From Segatella copri (GTDB lineage Bacteria; Bacteroidota; Bacteroidia; Bacteroidales; Bacteroidaceae): DNA of 64,000 nucleotides. Positions 8,708 through 18,976 of the stretch are shown piece after piece (position 1 is the stretch's first letter; every line of letters starts with the position of its first letter). The DNA lies in the NCBI RefSeq assembly GCF_009494395.1, contig NZ_VZCB01000020.1, forward strand, positions 18,623 to 82,622, given 5' to 3'. The position numbers and the translations under genes are program-made. The notes under the pieces were generated by a model, which saw nothing but the letters and a program-made list of their open reading frames with translations, had not been told where the DNA came from and did no database searches.

Positions 8708-9310
8708 TTACATGAGTACATTAGAACGGATACGAGACAACGTTTCCGGCGTCATCTGCAGATAATTAGCAATATAGGTGAGCGGAGCTCTTAATACTAC
8801 CTGTGGATTCATCTCGCAAAGGCGCTTATACTTGTTTGGCGCTGTCTCAAAGCGCATCAGGTCGGCATGCACCTGCGACTGTATCAAACTCTCTTCCAGA
8901 ATCTTACGATACAGCATCTGAATATTGACATTACGCATCGCAGCCGCCTCGAGCTTCGCCTTTGGCAAGATGTAAACCAATGTAGGTTCCAATGCTTCCA
9001 CTTGTAGATGAGAAGGTTCCTCTTTAAAGAGACTTTCAATACACATGAAGATAGAGTGATCCACACCCAGGTGCTCGGTCACCTCCTTGCCATTCTTGAT
9101 GTAATACTGTCGCACCAAGCCCTTCTCTATATACGAAATACCCGTACATACTTCTCCCTCGGATAAGATTCTCTCGCCCTTGCCATACTTCACCGGCACA
9201 AGCAAATCTTCCAGGACATCCAGCTCGTCGTGAGTCATCGTACTATACTTACGTGCAAGCTCTCTGGCTATGTCGCGCTTAGGTACTATTACCTTCATCA
9301 AGTCAGCCAT
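8708..9310 (-). CDS. Crp/Fnr-family transcriptional regulator
   Basis: A 200-residue protein with an N-terminal cyclic-nucleotide-binding-like beta-barrel (about residues 30-120; KYGKGERILSEGEVCTGISYIEKGLVRQYYIKNGKE) and a C-terminal segment ending in the recognition helix (LTYIANYLQMTPETLSRIRS). This is the short cNMP-binding regulator type common in Bacteroidota. No Fnr-type N-terminal cysteine cluster is seen, so it is not an FeS sensor, and the cAMP-contacting Arg-Ser pair is not evident. The start ATG 9310 is preceded by TAGGAGGTTTTTTTATT, an unusually good Shine-Dalgarno for this phylum. Targets are unknown. It is transcribed convergently with hslR and lies downstream of lepA. Confidence 0.86.
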   Translation of the reverse strand: MADLMKVIVPKRDIARELARKYSTMTHDELDVLEDLLVPVKYGKGERILSEGEVCTGISYIEKGLVRQYYIKNGKEVTEHLGVDHSIFMCIESLFKEEPSHLQVEALEPTLVYILPKAKLEAAAMRNVNIQMLYRKILEESLIQSQVHADLMRFETAPNKYKRLCEMNPQVVLRAPLTYIANYLQMTPETLSRIRSNVLM

Positions 9311-9352
9311 AATAAAAAAACCTCCTATATTTAAGTTAATGTTATTTCAATA

Positions 9353-11146
9353 TTAATCGAGTTTCAGCACAGCAAGGAAGGCCTTCTGTGGAACCTCCAC
9401 ATTACCAATCTGCTTCATGCGCTTCTTACCCTTCTTCTGCTTCTCCAGCAGCTTACGCTTACGGCTCACGTCACCACCATAACACTTGGCAGTAACATCC
9501 TTGCGCACCTGCTTCACGGTCTCACGTGCCACAATCTTTGCACCGATAGCTGCCTGGATGGCAATATCAAACTGCTGACGTGGAATCAGGTCCTTCAACT
9601 TCTCGCACATTCTGCGTCCGAAGCTCACGGCATTGTCACGATGGGTCAAGGTGCTCAGCGCATCCACCGGTTCTCCATTCAGGAGGATATCGAGCTTCAC
9701 CAGGTCAGAGTGGCGGAATGAATCGATATGATAGTCGAACGAAGCATAACCCTTGGAAATACTCTTCAGCTTATCGTAGAAATCGATGACAATCTCGCCC
9801 AATGGCAACATGAAGTGCAACTCCACACGATTGCCGCTCACGTATTCCTGGTTAATCAATTCGCCACGCTTATCGAGACAGAGCTTCATGATCGGACCGA
9901 TGTAATCGGCAGCAGTGATGATGGTAGCTCGGATGTATGGTTCCTCGATATGGTCAATCATGGTTGGGTCAGGCAATCCGGAAGGATTGTGGACCTCTTT
10001 CTCGCCTCCCTGCTTGTCGTATACCATATAGGATACGTTAGGCACGGTGGTGATGACATCCATGTTGAACTCACGGTCCAGACGTTCCTGCACAATCTCC
10101 ATGTGGAGCAATCCGAGGAATCCACAACGGAAACCGAAGCCCAGGGCTACAGAGCTCTCAGGCGAGAAGGTAAGCGAAGCATCATTGAGCTGCAGTTTCT
10201 CCAATGAGGCACGCAGATTCTCGTAATCGCTAGGATCGATAGGATAAACGCCGGCAAAGACCATCGGCTTCACTTCCTGGAAACCGGCAATCGCCTTGTC
10301 ACAAGGACGGGCGATGTGCGTGATGGTATCACCCACCTTCACCTCAGTGGCATTCTTGATACCGGAGATGATATAACCTACCTCACCGGTACCCAATTCC
10401 TTGCGAGGAATCATGTCCATCTTCAGCACACCAATCTCATCAGCATCATATTCCATGCCGGTATTGAAGAACTTCACCTTGTCACCCTTGCGGATCACGC
10501 CGTTTTCTATCTTGAAATAAGCGATGATGCCACGGAAGGAGTTGAACACAGAGTCGAAGATGAGCGCCTGCAATGGAGCCTTGTCATCGCCTGTAGGAGC
10601 AGGCACACGGTTTACTACCGCCTCCAACACCTCTTCAACGCCCTCACCGGTCTTACCGGAAGCGCGGAGGATATCCTCATGCTTGCAACCAATCAGGTCT
10701 ACAATTTCGTCTTCCACCTCCTCCGGCATAGCCGAAGGCATATCTATCTTGTTGATGACCGGAATGATTTCCAAGTCATGCTCAATAGCCATATAGAGGT
10801 TAGAGATGGTCTGAGCCTGCACGCCCTGTGTGGCATCAACGACCAAGAGCGCTCCCTCGCAGGCAGCGATGGAACGTGAAACCTCATAAGAGAAGTCTAC
10901 GTGTCCCGGAGTATCAATCAGATTGAGAATGTATGTATCACCATCCTTTGCCTTATACTCCATCTGTATGGCATGGCTCTTAATAGTAATACCACGCTCT
11001 CTCTCCAAGTCCATGTCATCAAGCATCTGTCCTTCAGTAATCTTGATGGTCTGAGTCTTCTCTAACAATCGGTCTGCCAAGGTACTTTTACCATGGTCTA
11101 TATGTGCAATAATGCAGAAATTTCTTATCTTATTTATATTCTCCAT
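9353..11146 (-). CDS. lepA: Elongation factor 4 (LepA), ribosomal back-translocase GTPase
   Basis: A 597-residue translational GTPase, full length for the family. G1 [15 protein letters not shown]2 region [13 protein letters not shown]3 DTPGHVDF and G4 NKID are visible in the first 140 residues. The LepA-specific C-terminal domain is present ([37 protein letters not shown]). LepA acts on stalled or mistranslocated ribosomes and in 30S biogenesis. A possible -7 element TATCTTTG sits on the minus strand at 11177-11170, about 25 bp upstream. Confidence 0.97.
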   Translation of the reverse strand: MENINKIRNFCIIAHIDHGKSTLADRLLEKTQTIKITEGQMLDDMDLERERGITIKSHAIQMEYKAKDGDTYILNLIDTPGHVDFSYEVSRSIAACEGALLVVDATQGVQAQTISNLYMAIEHDLEIIPVINKIDMPSAMPEEVEDEIVDLIGCKHEDILRASGKTGEGVEEVLEAVVNRVPAPTGDDKAPLQALIFDSVFNSFRGIIAYFKIENGVIRKGDKVKFFNTGMEYDADEIGVLKMDMIPRKELGTGEVGYIISGIKNATEVKVGDTITHIARPCDKAIAGFQEVKPMVFAGVYPIDPSDYENLRASLEKLQLNDASLTFSPESSVALGFGFRCGFLGLLHMEIVQERLDREFNMDVITTVPNVSYMVYDKQGGEKEVHNPSGLPDPTMIDHIEEPYIRATIITAADYIGPIMKLCLDKRGELINQEYVSGNRVELHFMLPLGEIVIDFYDKLKSISKGYASFDYHIDSFRHSDLVKLDILLNGEPVDALSTLTHRDNAVSFGRRMCEKLKDLIPRQQFDIAIQAAIGAKIVARETVKQVRKDVTAKCYGGDVSRKRKLLEKQKKGKKRMKQIGNVEVPQKAFLAVLKLD

Positions 11147-11169
11147 ATAATTTTTCTCTCTTTAGAGTG

Positions 11170-11198
11170 CAAAGATAGTTATTTTTTTCGTATCTTTG
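11170..11198. promoter_or_regulatory. Divergent -7 elements between lepA and the small lipoprotein
   Basis: TATCTTTG occurs on the minus strand (11177 to 11170, toward lepA) and on the plus strand (11191-11198, toward the lipoprotein). No matching -33 TTTG is found at 19-20 bp for either, so these calls rest on the -7 motif and position alone. Confidence 0.5.
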
Positions 11199-11248
11199 CA
11201 CAAAATATCAGAAATTATAGAGATTTTTAGGTAAAATATAGAAAAATC

Positions 11249-11635
11249 ATGAAGAAAAAGTTGATTTACATCGCTGTTTTGGTCTCTTTATTAGCATCTT
11301 GCACCGAAAGTCTGGAAGAAAAGGCTGAAAGAGAAGCTAAGGAGTATACGGAGAAAAACTGTCCTACACCTTTCGTGAATGACAGCAGAACAGATAGTGC
11401 AACCTTTGATAAGAACACCAGGGTTTACACTTATTATGTCACCTTGCGCAACAAGGCAGACAACAAGCAGGTCATAGATGCCAACAAGGACAAACTGCAT
11501 AAGCTCCAGAAAGATGCCCTTGACAACAATCCCGGCTTGCAGAAATACAAGGAGAACCATTTCAGCTTCCGTTTCGTTTATCATTCTGCCAAGAATCCGC
11601 AGGAAGTATTGCTGGATGACTTGTTCAAGTATTAG
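11249..11635 (+). CDS. Small predicted lipoprotein, unknown function
   Basis: A 128-residue protein with a lipoprotein signal peptide (MKKKLIYIAVLVSLLASC; lipobox LLASC, Cys18). After the cysteine comes a charged helical region (ESLEEKAEREAKEYTEKNC), then an alpha/beta segment with a tyrosine-rich strand (RVYTYYVTLRNKA). I recognise no domain. It is a single-gene unit between divergent lepA and a repeat-rich intergenic region. Probably periplasmic or outer-membrane anchored. The acidic residues after the cysteine (TESLEE) could act as a Bacteroidota surface-export signal. Confidence 0.72.
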   Translation: MKKKLIYIAVLVSLLASCTESLEEKAEREAKEYTEKNCPTPFVNDSRTDSATFDKNTRVYTYYVTLRNKADNKQVIDANKDKLHKLQKDALDNNPGLQKYKENHFSFRFVYHSAKNPQEVLLDDLFKY

Positions 11636-11681
11636 ATAAGGCACAGATTACTAGCTTTAGATAAGGCACAGATTACAGATA

Positions 11682-11769
11682 AGGCACGGATTACACGGAT
11701 TACACGGATTTATGGCGCTAATCAATAGAGCTCATTTATAATTCCGTGTAATCCGTGTAATCCGTGCCT
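11682..11769. repeat. 27-bp perfect inverted repeat built from ATTACACGG units
   Basis: The left arm (11682-11708, AGGCACGGATTACACGGATT...) and the right arm (11743-11769) are perfect reverse complements over 27 bp with a 34-nt loop. Upstream are partial direct copies of AGATAAGGCACAGATTAC (from about 11633 and 11659), and a short copy TCCGTGCCTAA follows at 11781-11791. It lies between convergent genes and may work as a terminator, but it lacks a T-tract and looks like a dispersed repeat. Confidence 0.85.
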
Positions 11770-11798
11770 AATATAATATATCCGTGCCTAAAACACTC

Positions 11799-12077
11799 TT
11801 AATATCCCATTTCCTGCAAGGCTGTAGCCAGCTGGTCTGGACAGCTAGTAGGCTTGTTACCACAAGTAATACCCTTCAGTCGGGCGATGACCTCCTTAGC
11901 CTTCATGCCCTTAATCAAAGCACAAACGCCCTTGGTATTGCCATCGCAGCCACCGATGAACTGGGCATCCTGCACAGTTCCATCTTCATCAACACTGATG
12001 CAAATGTATTTTGAGCAGGTGCCATGAGTCTGATAAGTAACTTTCGTCAACTTATCTTTCTTTTCTTGCTGCAACAT
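11799..12077 (-). CDS. TSCPD-domain protein (TIGR03905 family)
   Basis: A 92-residue protein with a GTCSKYICISVDEDGTVQDAQFIGGCDGNTKGV core and the defining C-terminal TSCPD motif (KPTSCPDQLATAL). The TSCPD fold also occurs as the C-terminal domain of vitamin B12-dependent ribonucleotide reductases, where its cysteines may bind metal. The stand-alone form has no assigned function. Four cysteines (in GTCS, GGCD, ITCG and TSCPD) are plausible metal or redox ligands. It begins 5 bp after yebC, so it is probably cotranslated with it. Confidence 0.85.
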   Translation of the reverse strand: MLQQEKKDKLTKVTYQTHGTCSKYICISVDEDGTVQDAQFIGGCDGNTKGVCALIKGMKAKEVIARLKGITCGNKPTSCPDQLATALQEMGY

Positions 12078-12082
12078 AATGC

Positions 12083-12826
12083 CTATTCTGCGTCAGCAGG
12101 AATTTCAGGCTTCATGTTGGTATAAACAGTCTGAACATCGTCAAACTCTTCCAACTTCTCAACCATCTTGTCGATAGTCTCGCGCTCCTCAGGAGTAACA
12201 TCTTTCAAATCGTTAGGGATGTAAGTGAACTCGGCACCAGTTACCTCGAAGCCCTCAGCCTCCAGATGCTTCTGAATCTCGCCGAAGCTTGTAGGAGCAC
12301 CGTAGATAGTGATTTCGTTGTTCTCCTCATCCTCATCGAACTCGTCCTCTACGCCGTAGTCAATCAGGTCGAGAATCATCTCGTCCATATCCAGACCATC
12401 CTTCTTCTTGAATGTGAACACAGCCTTGTGGTCGAAGAGGAAAGACAAAGAACCTGTTGTACCCAGGTTACCGCTGAACTTGTTGAAGATAGAACGAACG
12501 TCAGCCACTGTACGGGTTGTGTTATCTGTCAATGTATCAACGAACACAGCAACTCCGTGAGGGCCATATCCCTCGTATGTTACCTCCTTGTAATCGCTGG
12601 TATCCTTGCCACAAGCGTTCTTGATGGCACGAGCGATGTTATCCTTAGGCATGTTCTCACGCTTACAGTTAGCGATGATAGCACGCAATGTTGGGTTGTT
12701 CTCTGGCTCTGGACCGCCTGCCTTTACTGCAATAGCAATCTGCTTACCCAACTTAGTAAATGTCTTGGCCATGTGGCCCCATCTTTTCAGCTTTGTAGCT
12801 TTACGATATTCAAATGCTCTTCCCAT
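12083..12826 (-). CDS. yebC: YebC/PmpR-family protein
   Basis: A 247-residue YebC-family protein: N-terminal MGRAFEYRKATKLKRWGHMAKTFTK, GGPEPENNPTLRAIIANCKRENMPKDNIARAI, and EGYGPHGVAVFVDTLTDNTTRTVADVR, all family hallmarks. It is long classed as a transcriptional regulator; recent work links YebC-family proteins to translation of proline-rich stretches. It lies 74 bp downstream of pheT and 5 bp upstream of the TSCPD gene. The C-terminus is acidic. Confidence 0.94.
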   Translation of the reverse strand: MGRAFEYRKATKLKRWGHMAKTFTKLGKQIAIAVKAGGPEPENNPTLRAIIANCKRENMPKDNIARAIKNACGKDTSDYKEVTYEGYGPHGVAVFVDTLTDNTTRTVADVRSIFNKFSGNLGTTGSLSFLFDHKAVFTFKKKDGLDMDEMILDLIDYGVEDEFDEDEENNEITIYGAPTSFGEIQKHLEAEGFEVTGAEFTYIPNDLKDVTPEERETIDKMVEKLEEFDDVQTVYTNMKPEIPADAE

Positions 12827-12867
12827 TGGAATAAAATTTTAAATGTTTATCGTTTTTTGTTTATAAT

Positions 12868-12915
12868 ATTATCTCAGTTCTGCGTCAATCGCATTCTGCA
12901 TTATCTCAGTTCTGC
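12868..12915. repeat. 16-bp direct repeat duplicating the 3' end of pheT
   Basis: ATTATCTCAGTTCTGC occurs at 12868-12883 and 12900-12915. The second copy is the last codons plus stop of pheT (read on the minus strand); the first lies 32 bp further into the pheT-yebC spacer. It looks like a small slippage or tandem duplication. Confidence 0.85.
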
Positions 12916-15369
12916 ATTGAGCTTGCCAGTGAGGTTGGCGATGAGCTTCTTCATGATAGCATCAATCTGCTTGTCGTTCAATGTCTTCTCCTCATCCTGA
13001 AGGATGAAGTTCACGGCATAGCTCTTCTTGCCCTCTGGCAGGTTCTTACCCTCATATACGTCGAAGAGTACCACACTCTTCAGGAGCTTCTTCTCAGTCT
13101 GACGGGCAATCTGCTCAATCTGTGCAAACTCCACGTTCTTGTCAACGAGCAGTGCAAGGTCGCGGCTCACAGATGGATACTTGCTGATATCTGTGTAAGT
13201 AAGGTTCACCTTCTTCACGGTCTTCACCAGGTTATCCCAGTGAACATCAGCATAGAATACATCCTGCTCTATGTCGAATGCCTTCTTCAGCTTGTGGCTC
13301 AGAATACCCATCTCTACCAATACCTTGCCGGCACGGGTCTCATAGCTTACGCCCTTTGAGAAGATGTTGTTGTCGCTGTGCTTGATAACCAGGTTGTTCT
13401 GTGGCATACCTACACGGCGGAGGATATTCTCTACAACAGCCTTCAGCTCGTAGATGTTGCTCTGCTCATCTGCATGAGCCCAACTGCCCTCTACGCGCTT
13501 ACCGGTGATCAAGAGTGACATGTGAGCCTCCTGAGAGTAAGCCTTGATAGGACTCTCCTCGCTCCACTTCTCCTTATTATATAAATAGGTATTACCCACC
13601 TCGAAGAACTTCAGGTTCTGGCTCTTGTGGTTGATGTTGCGGGCTACGCTCTCCAAACCGCCGAAGAGCATGGTCTGACGCATCACGCCGAGATCAGCAC
13701 TCAATGGGTTCATCACCTTCACTACGTTCTCCAAAGGATACTTGTTCAGCTCCAGGTCTGTGTAGTAGCTGGTCTTGGTCAGGGAGTTGTTGAGAATCTC
13801 CATGAAGCCCTCGCCTACCAACTGCTCTGCCACGAGGTTCTGGCTGTGATAAGCCTTGTCCTCATCACCCTGAACAGTCAAAGAACTCTTCAGCTGGGTT
13901 GGAATCTCCACATTATTATATCCGTAGATACGGAGGATATCCTCTACCACGTCGCAAGGACGCTGGACATCCACGCGATAAGCAGGAACCAGAAGGTCGA
14001 TACCCTCAGCATCCTCCTTCACGATCTTCATCTCGAGAGATGTGGCGATATTCTTGATAGTCTCAGCACCAATCTCCTTACCGATAAGGCGGTGAGCATA
14101 CTCATAGTTCAGGCGAACTGGGAAATCCTGCATTGGCTCTGGATATACATCCTTGATCTGCATGGAAATCTTGCCGCCAGCCAACTGCTTGCAGAGGATG
14201 GCAGCCTGCTTCAAAGCATAAATCTGTCCGTTTGGATCTACGCCACGCTCAAAACGGTAGCTGGCATCTGTGCTCAAACCATGACGGCGAGCGCTCTTGC
14301 GGATCCATGTCGGGTGGAAGTAAGCACTCTCCAGAACCACGCTCTTGGTGGTCTCGTAAGTACCGGAACCCTTACCGCCGAAGATACCGGCGATACACAT
14401 TGGCTCCTCAGCATTGCAGATGCTCAGGTCGTGCTCACCCAGGGTGTGCTCCTCGCCATCAAGGGTCACGAACTTGGTACCCTCTGGCTGGGTGCGGACT
14501 ACAATCTTATGACCGGTAACCATGTCGGCATCGAAGCAGTGCAATGGCTGGCCGTATGCCATCATGATGTAGTTGGTGATATCCACGATATTGTTGATTG
14601 GTCTGAGGCCGATAATGTTCAGCTTATCCTGCAACCACTTAGGGCTTTCCTTCACCTCGCAGTCGGTGATGCTTACGCAGGCATAACGCTTGCAAGCCTC
14701 GGTATTTTCAATCTCTACATCGATAGGAAGATCCTCGTTGTCTACTACGAACTCATCGCAAGATGGGCGATGCAGACTGGTTTCATAACCGTTCTGCTTC
14801 AACCAGGCATAGAGGTCGCGGGCTACACCCCAATGACCGAGTGCATCGGCACGGTTGGCAGTGATGTCAATCTCGATGAGCCAGTCGCTCTCCAAATGAT
14901 AGTACTCGGCAGCAGGCTGACCAACAGGTGCATCCTCTGGGAGCACGATGATACCGTCGTGAGAAGTACCCACACCGATTTCATCCTCAGCGCAGATCAT
15001 ACCCAAGCTCTCTACACCGCGCAGCTTGCTCTTCTTGATGGTAAAACTCTGGTCGCCGTCGTAGAGCACGCAGCCCAGGTCGGCAACGATTACCTTCTGA
15101 CCGGCAGCCACGTTAGGCGCACCGCAGACAATCTGCTGTGGCTCGCCATTGCCCAGGTCAACGGTTGTCACGTGGAGGTGATCGCTGTCAGGATGCGCCT
15201 CGCATGTCAAAACTTTACCTACATAGAGTCCCTTCAGTCCACCCTTGATAGACTGTACTTCTTCCAAAGCGTCCACTTCGAGTCCGCAAGAGGTCAGCAC
15301 ATCAGCTGTCTCCTGTGGTGTCAAGTCGAAATCGACGTATTCTTTAAGCCATTTATATGAAACGTTCAT
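12901..15369 (-). CDS. pheT: Phenylalanine-tRNA ligase beta subunit
   Basis: An 822-residue bacterial-type PheT with the expected domain order. An N-terminal B1 domain and a tRNA-binding EMAP-like OB fold (about residues 40-155; VLTCEAHPDSDHLHVTTVDLG) come first. The B3/B4 editing core follows (ITNYIMMAYGQPLHCFDAD), then B5, the catalytic-like module, and a C-terminal ferredoxin-like anticodon domain (YPSVSRDLALLVD...GKKSYAVNFILQDEEKTL). With PheS, encoded elsewhere, it charges tRNA-Phe. It leads a pheT-yebC-TSCPD unit. A well-formed promoter lies about 90 bp upstream. Confidence 0.97.
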   Translation of the reverse strand: MNVSYKWLKEYVDFDLTPQETADVLTSCGLEVDALEEVQSIKGGLKGLYVGKVLTCEAHPDSDHLHVTTVDLGNGEPQQIVCGAPNVAAGQKVIVADLGCVLYDGDQSFTIKKSKLRGVESLGMICAEDEIGVGTSHDGIIVLPEDAPVGQPAAEYYHLESDWLIEIDITANRADALGHWGVARDLYAWLKQNGYETSLHRPSCDEFVVDNEDLPIDVEIENTEACKRYACVSITDCEVKESPKWLQDKLNIIGLRPINNIVDITNYIMMAYGQPLHCFDADMVTGHKIVVRTQPEGTKFVTLDGEEHTLGEHDLSICNAEEPMCIAGIFGGKGSGTYETTKSVVLESAYFHPTWIRKSARRHGLSTDASYRFERGVDPNGQIYALKQAAILCKQLAGGKISMQIKDVYPEPMQDFPVRLNYEYAHRLIGKEIGAETIKNIATSLEMKIVKEDAEGIDLLVPAYRVDVQRPCDVVEDILRIYGYNNVEIPTQLKSSLTVQGDEDKAYHSQNLVAEQLVGEGFMEILNNSLTKTSYYTDLELNKYPLENVVKVMNPLSADLGVMRQTMLFGGLESVARNINHKSQNLKFFEVGNTYLYNKEKWSEESPIKAYSQEAHMSLLITGKRVEGSWAHADEQSNIYELKAVVENILRRVGMPQNNLVIKHSDNNIFSKGVSYETRAGKVLVEMGILSHKLKKAFDIEQDVFYADVHWDNLVKTVKKVNLTYTDISKYPSVSRDLALLVDKNVEFAQIEQIARQTEKKLLKSVVLFDVYEGKNLPEGKKSYAVNFILQDEEKTLNDKQIDAIMKKLIANLTGKLNAELR

Positions 15370-15459
15370 TATAATGATTTTTTATTTTATTTCCTTGATT
15401 CAAGCAAAGAGCCCGACCGCCGGCATAGCCTTATCAGTCATAATAGCCCTAAAACTTTG

Positions 15460-15491
15460 CAAAAATACAAAAAAAAACGCATATAAGCAAA
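15460..15491 (-). promoter_or_regulatory. Candidate pheT promoter (TTTG-N20-TATTTTTG)
   Basis: On the minus strand a -33 TTTG (15491 to 15488) and -7 TATTTTTG (15467 to 15460) are separated by exactly 20 bp. The predicted leader is about 85 nt. Confidence 0.72.
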
Positions 15492-15494
15492 AAA

Positions 15495-15547
15495 CATTCG
15501 CCATTTTTGCACAATTTAAAAGTAAAACTATGCAAAAATGGCGAATG
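15495..15547 (-). terminator. Intrinsic terminator of the class A PBP gene
   Basis: A 17-bp perfect stem (15495-15511 / 15531-15547) directly follows the stop codon. On the minus strand it is followed by TTTTTTG. It abuts the -33 box of the pheT promoter. Confidence 0.88.
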
Positions 15548-15548
15548 C

Positions 15549-17873
15549 CTACTCAAACACCTCATCGATGCCGTCTACCTGCTCGAAATCATCCTGGTCA
15601 GATTTCGGCTTAGAGCATGGATCATAACCGTCTGGTAAATCAAATTTTACGTCCGGTCTGATGCCCAGCGTCGGATCGGCATAAACCTTCTTCATGAATA
15701 TTGCCCAGATAGGAAGCGCCATGGTGGCTCCCTGTCCCATACTCATCGAATCGAAGTGGATATCACGCTCCTCACCGCCTACCCAGCAGCCGCTGACCAG
15801 CTGCGGAGTGAATCCGATAAACCATCCGTCACTGTTATTGTTGGTGGTACCCGTCTTGGCACCAATCTGTCCTTCCAGGTTATAGCGGTAGCGCAATCTT
15901 CCAGCCGTACCGCCATCCACTACTCCCATCAGCATGGTGAGCATCTTCATGGCGTTCTCCGCACCAATCACCTCGTTCATGCGTGGCTGGAAGGTGGCTA
16001 GGGTATTGCCCTCATTGTCCTCAATGCGGCTCACGAACATCGGAGCCGTACGGATGCCGTGGTTGGCAAAGGCCGTATAGGCACTTACCATCTCGCTCAC
16101 ACTCACCTCACAAGGACCCAGACACAAGCTCATAGAGGCATGGATATCAGGACTGTTGATACCGAAATCGCGCAGCATCTGAACAAACTGCTGCGGATTC
16201 AGCTTACTCATCAGATAAGCACTGATCCAGTTGTTACTCTGCTGCAATCCCCACTTCAGCGTCACCATCTGTCCATAGCGCGAATGGTTGGCGTTACGTG
16301 GCGTCCAAGGCCTTCCGGCTACCATATAGGTATGCTGGCGGTTTGGAGCCAGATCGCATGGCGAGAAGCCGTTTTCCATCGCCAGACTGTAGAGGAAAGG
16401 CTTGATGGTAGAACCCACCTGTCGGCGTCCCAGACTCACCATGTCGTACATGAAGTGAGAATAGTCCAGTCCTCCCACGTATGCCTTCACGGCACCTGTC
16501 TTCGGATCCATACTCATGAATCCGCTGCGCAGGTAGGTCTTGTAATAGCGGATGGAATCCAATGGACTCATCAGCGTATCCACGTCACCATGATAGGTGA
16601 ACACGGTCATGTCTATCTTCTTGCGGAAGGCATCATGAATCTCCTGTTCAGAACATCCTGCTGCCTTCATCGTCAGATAGCGCTCGCTCTGCGTAATGCT
16701 GCGGTTCAGGATTACCTTGATCTGCTTAGGCGTCAGCTTGTCGCTGTATGGCGAACTTGGCTTGCGTGCAGTCTCCTTGCTGAAGATAGGCTGCAGATAG
16801 CGTGCCACGTGCTGATATACAGCCTCTTCGGCATATCGCTGCATGCGGCTGTCGATGGTAGTGAACACCTTCAGACCGTCACTGTATACATTGTATGGCG
16901 AACCGTCTTTCTTATAGTTCTTGTTGCACCATCCGTAGAGCGGATCGGTGTTCCACAGGATGGAATCGGTCACGAACTGCGCATAGTTCCAGGATGGATA
17001 ATTGCCACGTTCCGGACGCTTTGCCATCATGTAATGGCGCAGGTATTCACGCAGATAAGTGGCAGTACCGTCCTTATGGTCTGTACGGTGGAAGTTCAGC
17101 GTCAGCGGTTCGGCAGCATACCGGCTATACTCACCCCGGCTGAGATAACCTGCCTTCACCATCTGAGAGAGCACCACATTGCGTCTGTCGCGTGCACGGT
17201 CCGGATAGCGAACCGGATTGAAGAGCGACGGGTTCTTGCACAGTCCTATCAGGGTAGCCGCCTCGCAGAGCGTCAGGTCCTTCGGCTCCTTATTAAAATA
17301 GGTATTAGCCGCCGTCTTGATACCCACGGCATTATGCAGGAAATCGAAGTAGTTGAGATAGAGGGCGATAATCTCCTGCTTGGTATAGTATCGCTCCAGC
17401 CTGATAGCAATCACCCACTCTATCGGTTTCTGCAGCAATCGCTCCAGCGTACTCCCTGCCTTCTCGGAATAGAGCTGCTTGGCAAGCTGCTGGGTAATGG
17501 TACTGCCACCGCCGGCATTGGTCTGTCCCAGGATTCCACGCTTGATGACGGCACGTCCCAGGGCACGGTAGTCGATACCCGAATGCTCATAGAAACGGGC
17601 ATCCTCGGTAGCCACCAGCGCCTTTATTAAATAAGGTGACATCTTCTTGTAAGGTATCACGATTCTGTTCTCCTTGTTCAGGTTCCATGTACCCAGCACC
17701 TTTCCATCTGCCGAATACACCTGAGTGGCGAATCTGCTGATAGGATTCTGCAGGTCCTCGATGTCCGGCATGTAACCGATCCATCCGTTCCAGATGGCAA
17801 AGAAGGCCAGCATAGCCGACACGACAAAGGTGGCAAAAATGCCCCATAACGTATAGATAAAATGTTTTCTCAT
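15549..17873 (-). CDS. Class A penicillin-binding protein (PBP1a-like transglycosylase/transpeptidase)
   Basis: A 774-residue bifunctional peptidoglycan synthase. One N-terminal membrane anchor is at about residues 5-30. The GT51 glycosyltransferase domain (about 60-240) carries the catalytic [14 protein letters not shown] motif and [14 protein letters not shown]. The transpeptidase domain has SxxK (GSTIKPF), SxN (QSNNW) and KTGTT ([17 protein letters not shown]). It is anchored in the inner membrane and acts in the periplasm, polymerising and cross-linking glycan. Monocistronic: a strong terminator follows and the upstream neighbour pyrB is divergent. The C-terminal tail is acidic. Confidence 0.95.
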   Translation of the reverse strand: MRKHFIYTLWGIFATFVVSAMLAFFAIWNGWIGYMPDIEDLQNPISRFATQVYSADGKVLGTWNLNKENRIVIPYKKMSPYLIKALVATEDARFYEHSGIDYRALGRAVIKRGILGQTNAGGGSTITQQLAKQLYSEKAGSTLERLLQKPIEWVIAIRLERYYTKQEIIALYLNYFDFLHNAVGIKTAANTYFNKEPKDLTLCEAATLIGLCKNPSLFNPVRYPDRARDRRNVVLSQMVKAGYLSRGEYSRYAAEPLTLNFHRTDHKDGTATYLREYLRHYMMAKRPERGNYPSWNYAQFVTDSILWNTDPLYGWCNKNYKKDGSPYNVYSDGLKVFTTIDSRMQRYAEEAVYQHVARYLQPIFSKETARKPSSPYSDKLTPKQIKVILNRSITQSERYLTMKAAGCSEQEIHDAFRKKIDMTVFTYHGDVDTLMSPLDSIRYYKTYLRSGFMSMDPKTGAVKAYVGGLDYSHFMYDMVSLGRRQVGSTIKPFLYSLAMENGFSPCDLAPNRQHTYMVAGRPWTPRNANHSRYGQMVTLKWGLQQSNNWISAYLMSKLNPQQFVQMLRDFGINSPDIHASMSLCLGPCEVSVSEMVSAYTAFANHGIRTAPMFVSRIEDNEGNTLATFQPRMNEVIGAENAMKMLTMLMGVVDGGTAGRLRYRYNLEGQIGAKTGTTNNNSDGWFIGFTPQLVSGCWVGGEERDIHFDSMSMGQGATMALPIWAIFMKKVYADPTLGIRPDVKFDLPDGYDPCSKPKSDQDDFEQVDGIDEVFE

Positions 17874-17947
17874 CTCTATTCTTCATTTATTTTGTGCAAA
17901 ATTACATAAAAGTTTTGACTTTTCGCACATAAATCGAAAATTATTTG

Positions 17948-17955
17948 TACCTTTG
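17948..17955 (+). promoter_or_regulatory. Candidate pyrB -7 element TACCTTTG
   Basis: TACCTTTG lies 33 bp upstream of the pyrB ATG. No good -33 TTTG is found at the standard spacing, so the call is tentative. Confidence 0.45.
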
Positions 17956-17988
17956 GGGGCGATTTTAGAACATTACAATCAAAAACAA

Positions 17989-18936
17989 ATGGAAAAACAT
18001 AATTTTGTAACGATTGCAGACCTCTCTAAAGAGAAGATTACCTATCTCTTGGAGATGGCACAGGAGTTTGAAAAGCATCCTAACAGGGAGCTGTTGAAGG
18101 GAAAGGTCGTAGCGACCCTTTTCTTCGAGCCTTCTACTCGTACACAGCTCAGTTTCCAAACAGCAGCCAATCGCCTTGGCGCTCGCGTCATCGGTTTCTC
18201 CGATGCCAAGACTTCCAGCACCACCAAGGGCGAAACGCTCAAAGACACCATCCTCATGGTAAGCAATTACGCTGACGTGATTGCCATGCGCCATTTCATC
18301 GAGGGTGCCGCACAGTATGCCAGCGAGGTGGCTCCGGTGCCTATCGTCAATGCAGGCGACGGTGCACACATGCATCCTTCACAGTGCCTGCTCGACCTCT
18401 ACTCTATCTACAAGACCCAAGGTACCTTGGAGAACTTGAACATCTATCTCGTGGGTGACCTCAAGTATGGCCGCACCGTTCACTCACTTATCACTGCCAT
18501 GCGCCATTTCAATCCTACCTTCCACTTCATCGCACCTAAGGAACTTGCTATGCCTGAGGAGTATAAACTCTACTGCAAGGAGCATAACATCAAGTACGTG
18601 GAGCATGAAGACTTCAACGAGGACGTGATTGCCGATGCCGACATTCTCTACATGACCCGTGTTCAGAAGGAGCGCTTCTCTGACCTCATGGAATATGAGC
18701 GCGTGAAGAACGTATACATCCTGAAGCGCGATATGCTCTGCAAGGCAAAGGAGAACATGAAGATCATGCACCCGCTGCCACGTGTGAACGAGATTGCATA
18801 CGATGTGGATGATGATCCACATGCATACTATATCCAGCAGGCTCAGAACGGTCTCTATGCACGTGAGGCTATCTTCTGCCACTGCCTCGGCATCTCGCTT
18901 GAGGACGTGAAGAATGACAAGACTATTATTGAGTAG
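17989..18936 (+). CDS. pyrB: Aspartate carbamoyltransferase catalytic subunit
   Basis: A 315-residue ATCase catalytic chain forming N-carbamoyl-L-aspartate, the committed step of pyrimidine synthesis. Carbamoyl-phosphate-binding [12 protein letters not shown] (about residues 47-58), the HPSQCLLDL motif, and the aspartate-binding [10 protein letters not shown] are present. I start it at ATG 17989 ([12 protein letters not shown]) because the frame upstream covers only the promoter and leader. The regulatory subunit gene follows after 40 bp, so an E. coli-type PyrB6-PyrI6 holoenzyme is expected. Confidence 0.97.
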   Translation: MEKHNFVTIADLSKEKITYLLEMAQEFEKHPNRELLKGKVVATLFFEPSTRTQLSFQTAANRLGARVIGFSDAKTSSTTKGETLKDTILMVSNYADVIAMRHFIEGAAQYASEVAPVPIVNAGDGAHMHPSQCLLDLYSIYKTQGTLENLNIYLVGDLKYGRTVHSLITAMRHFNPTFHFIAPKELAMPEEYKLYCKEHNIKYVEHEDFNEDVIADADILYMTRVQKERFSDLMEYERVKNVYILKRDMLCKAKENMKIMHPLPRVNEIAYDVDDDPHAYYIQQAQNGLYAREAIFCHCLGISLEDVKNDKTIIE

Positions 18937-18976
18937 TGATTAGTTATTAGTTATTAGTGATTATTTTTTAATTATT

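Noticed and set aside
8708..9310. Oxygen-sensing Fnr
   Set aside because: The N-terminal cysteine cluster needed for an FeS sensor is absent; only the general Crp/Fnr fold is supported.
13627..15360. Long plus-strand frame (577 codons) opposite pheT
   Set aside because: It is antisense to the full pheT coding sequence, has no recognisable motif and reflects codon bias of the sense strand.
16059..17630. Long plus-strand frame (523 codons) opposite the penicillin-binding protein gene
   Set aside because: The sense strand has all PBP motifs; the antisense translation has no domain pattern.
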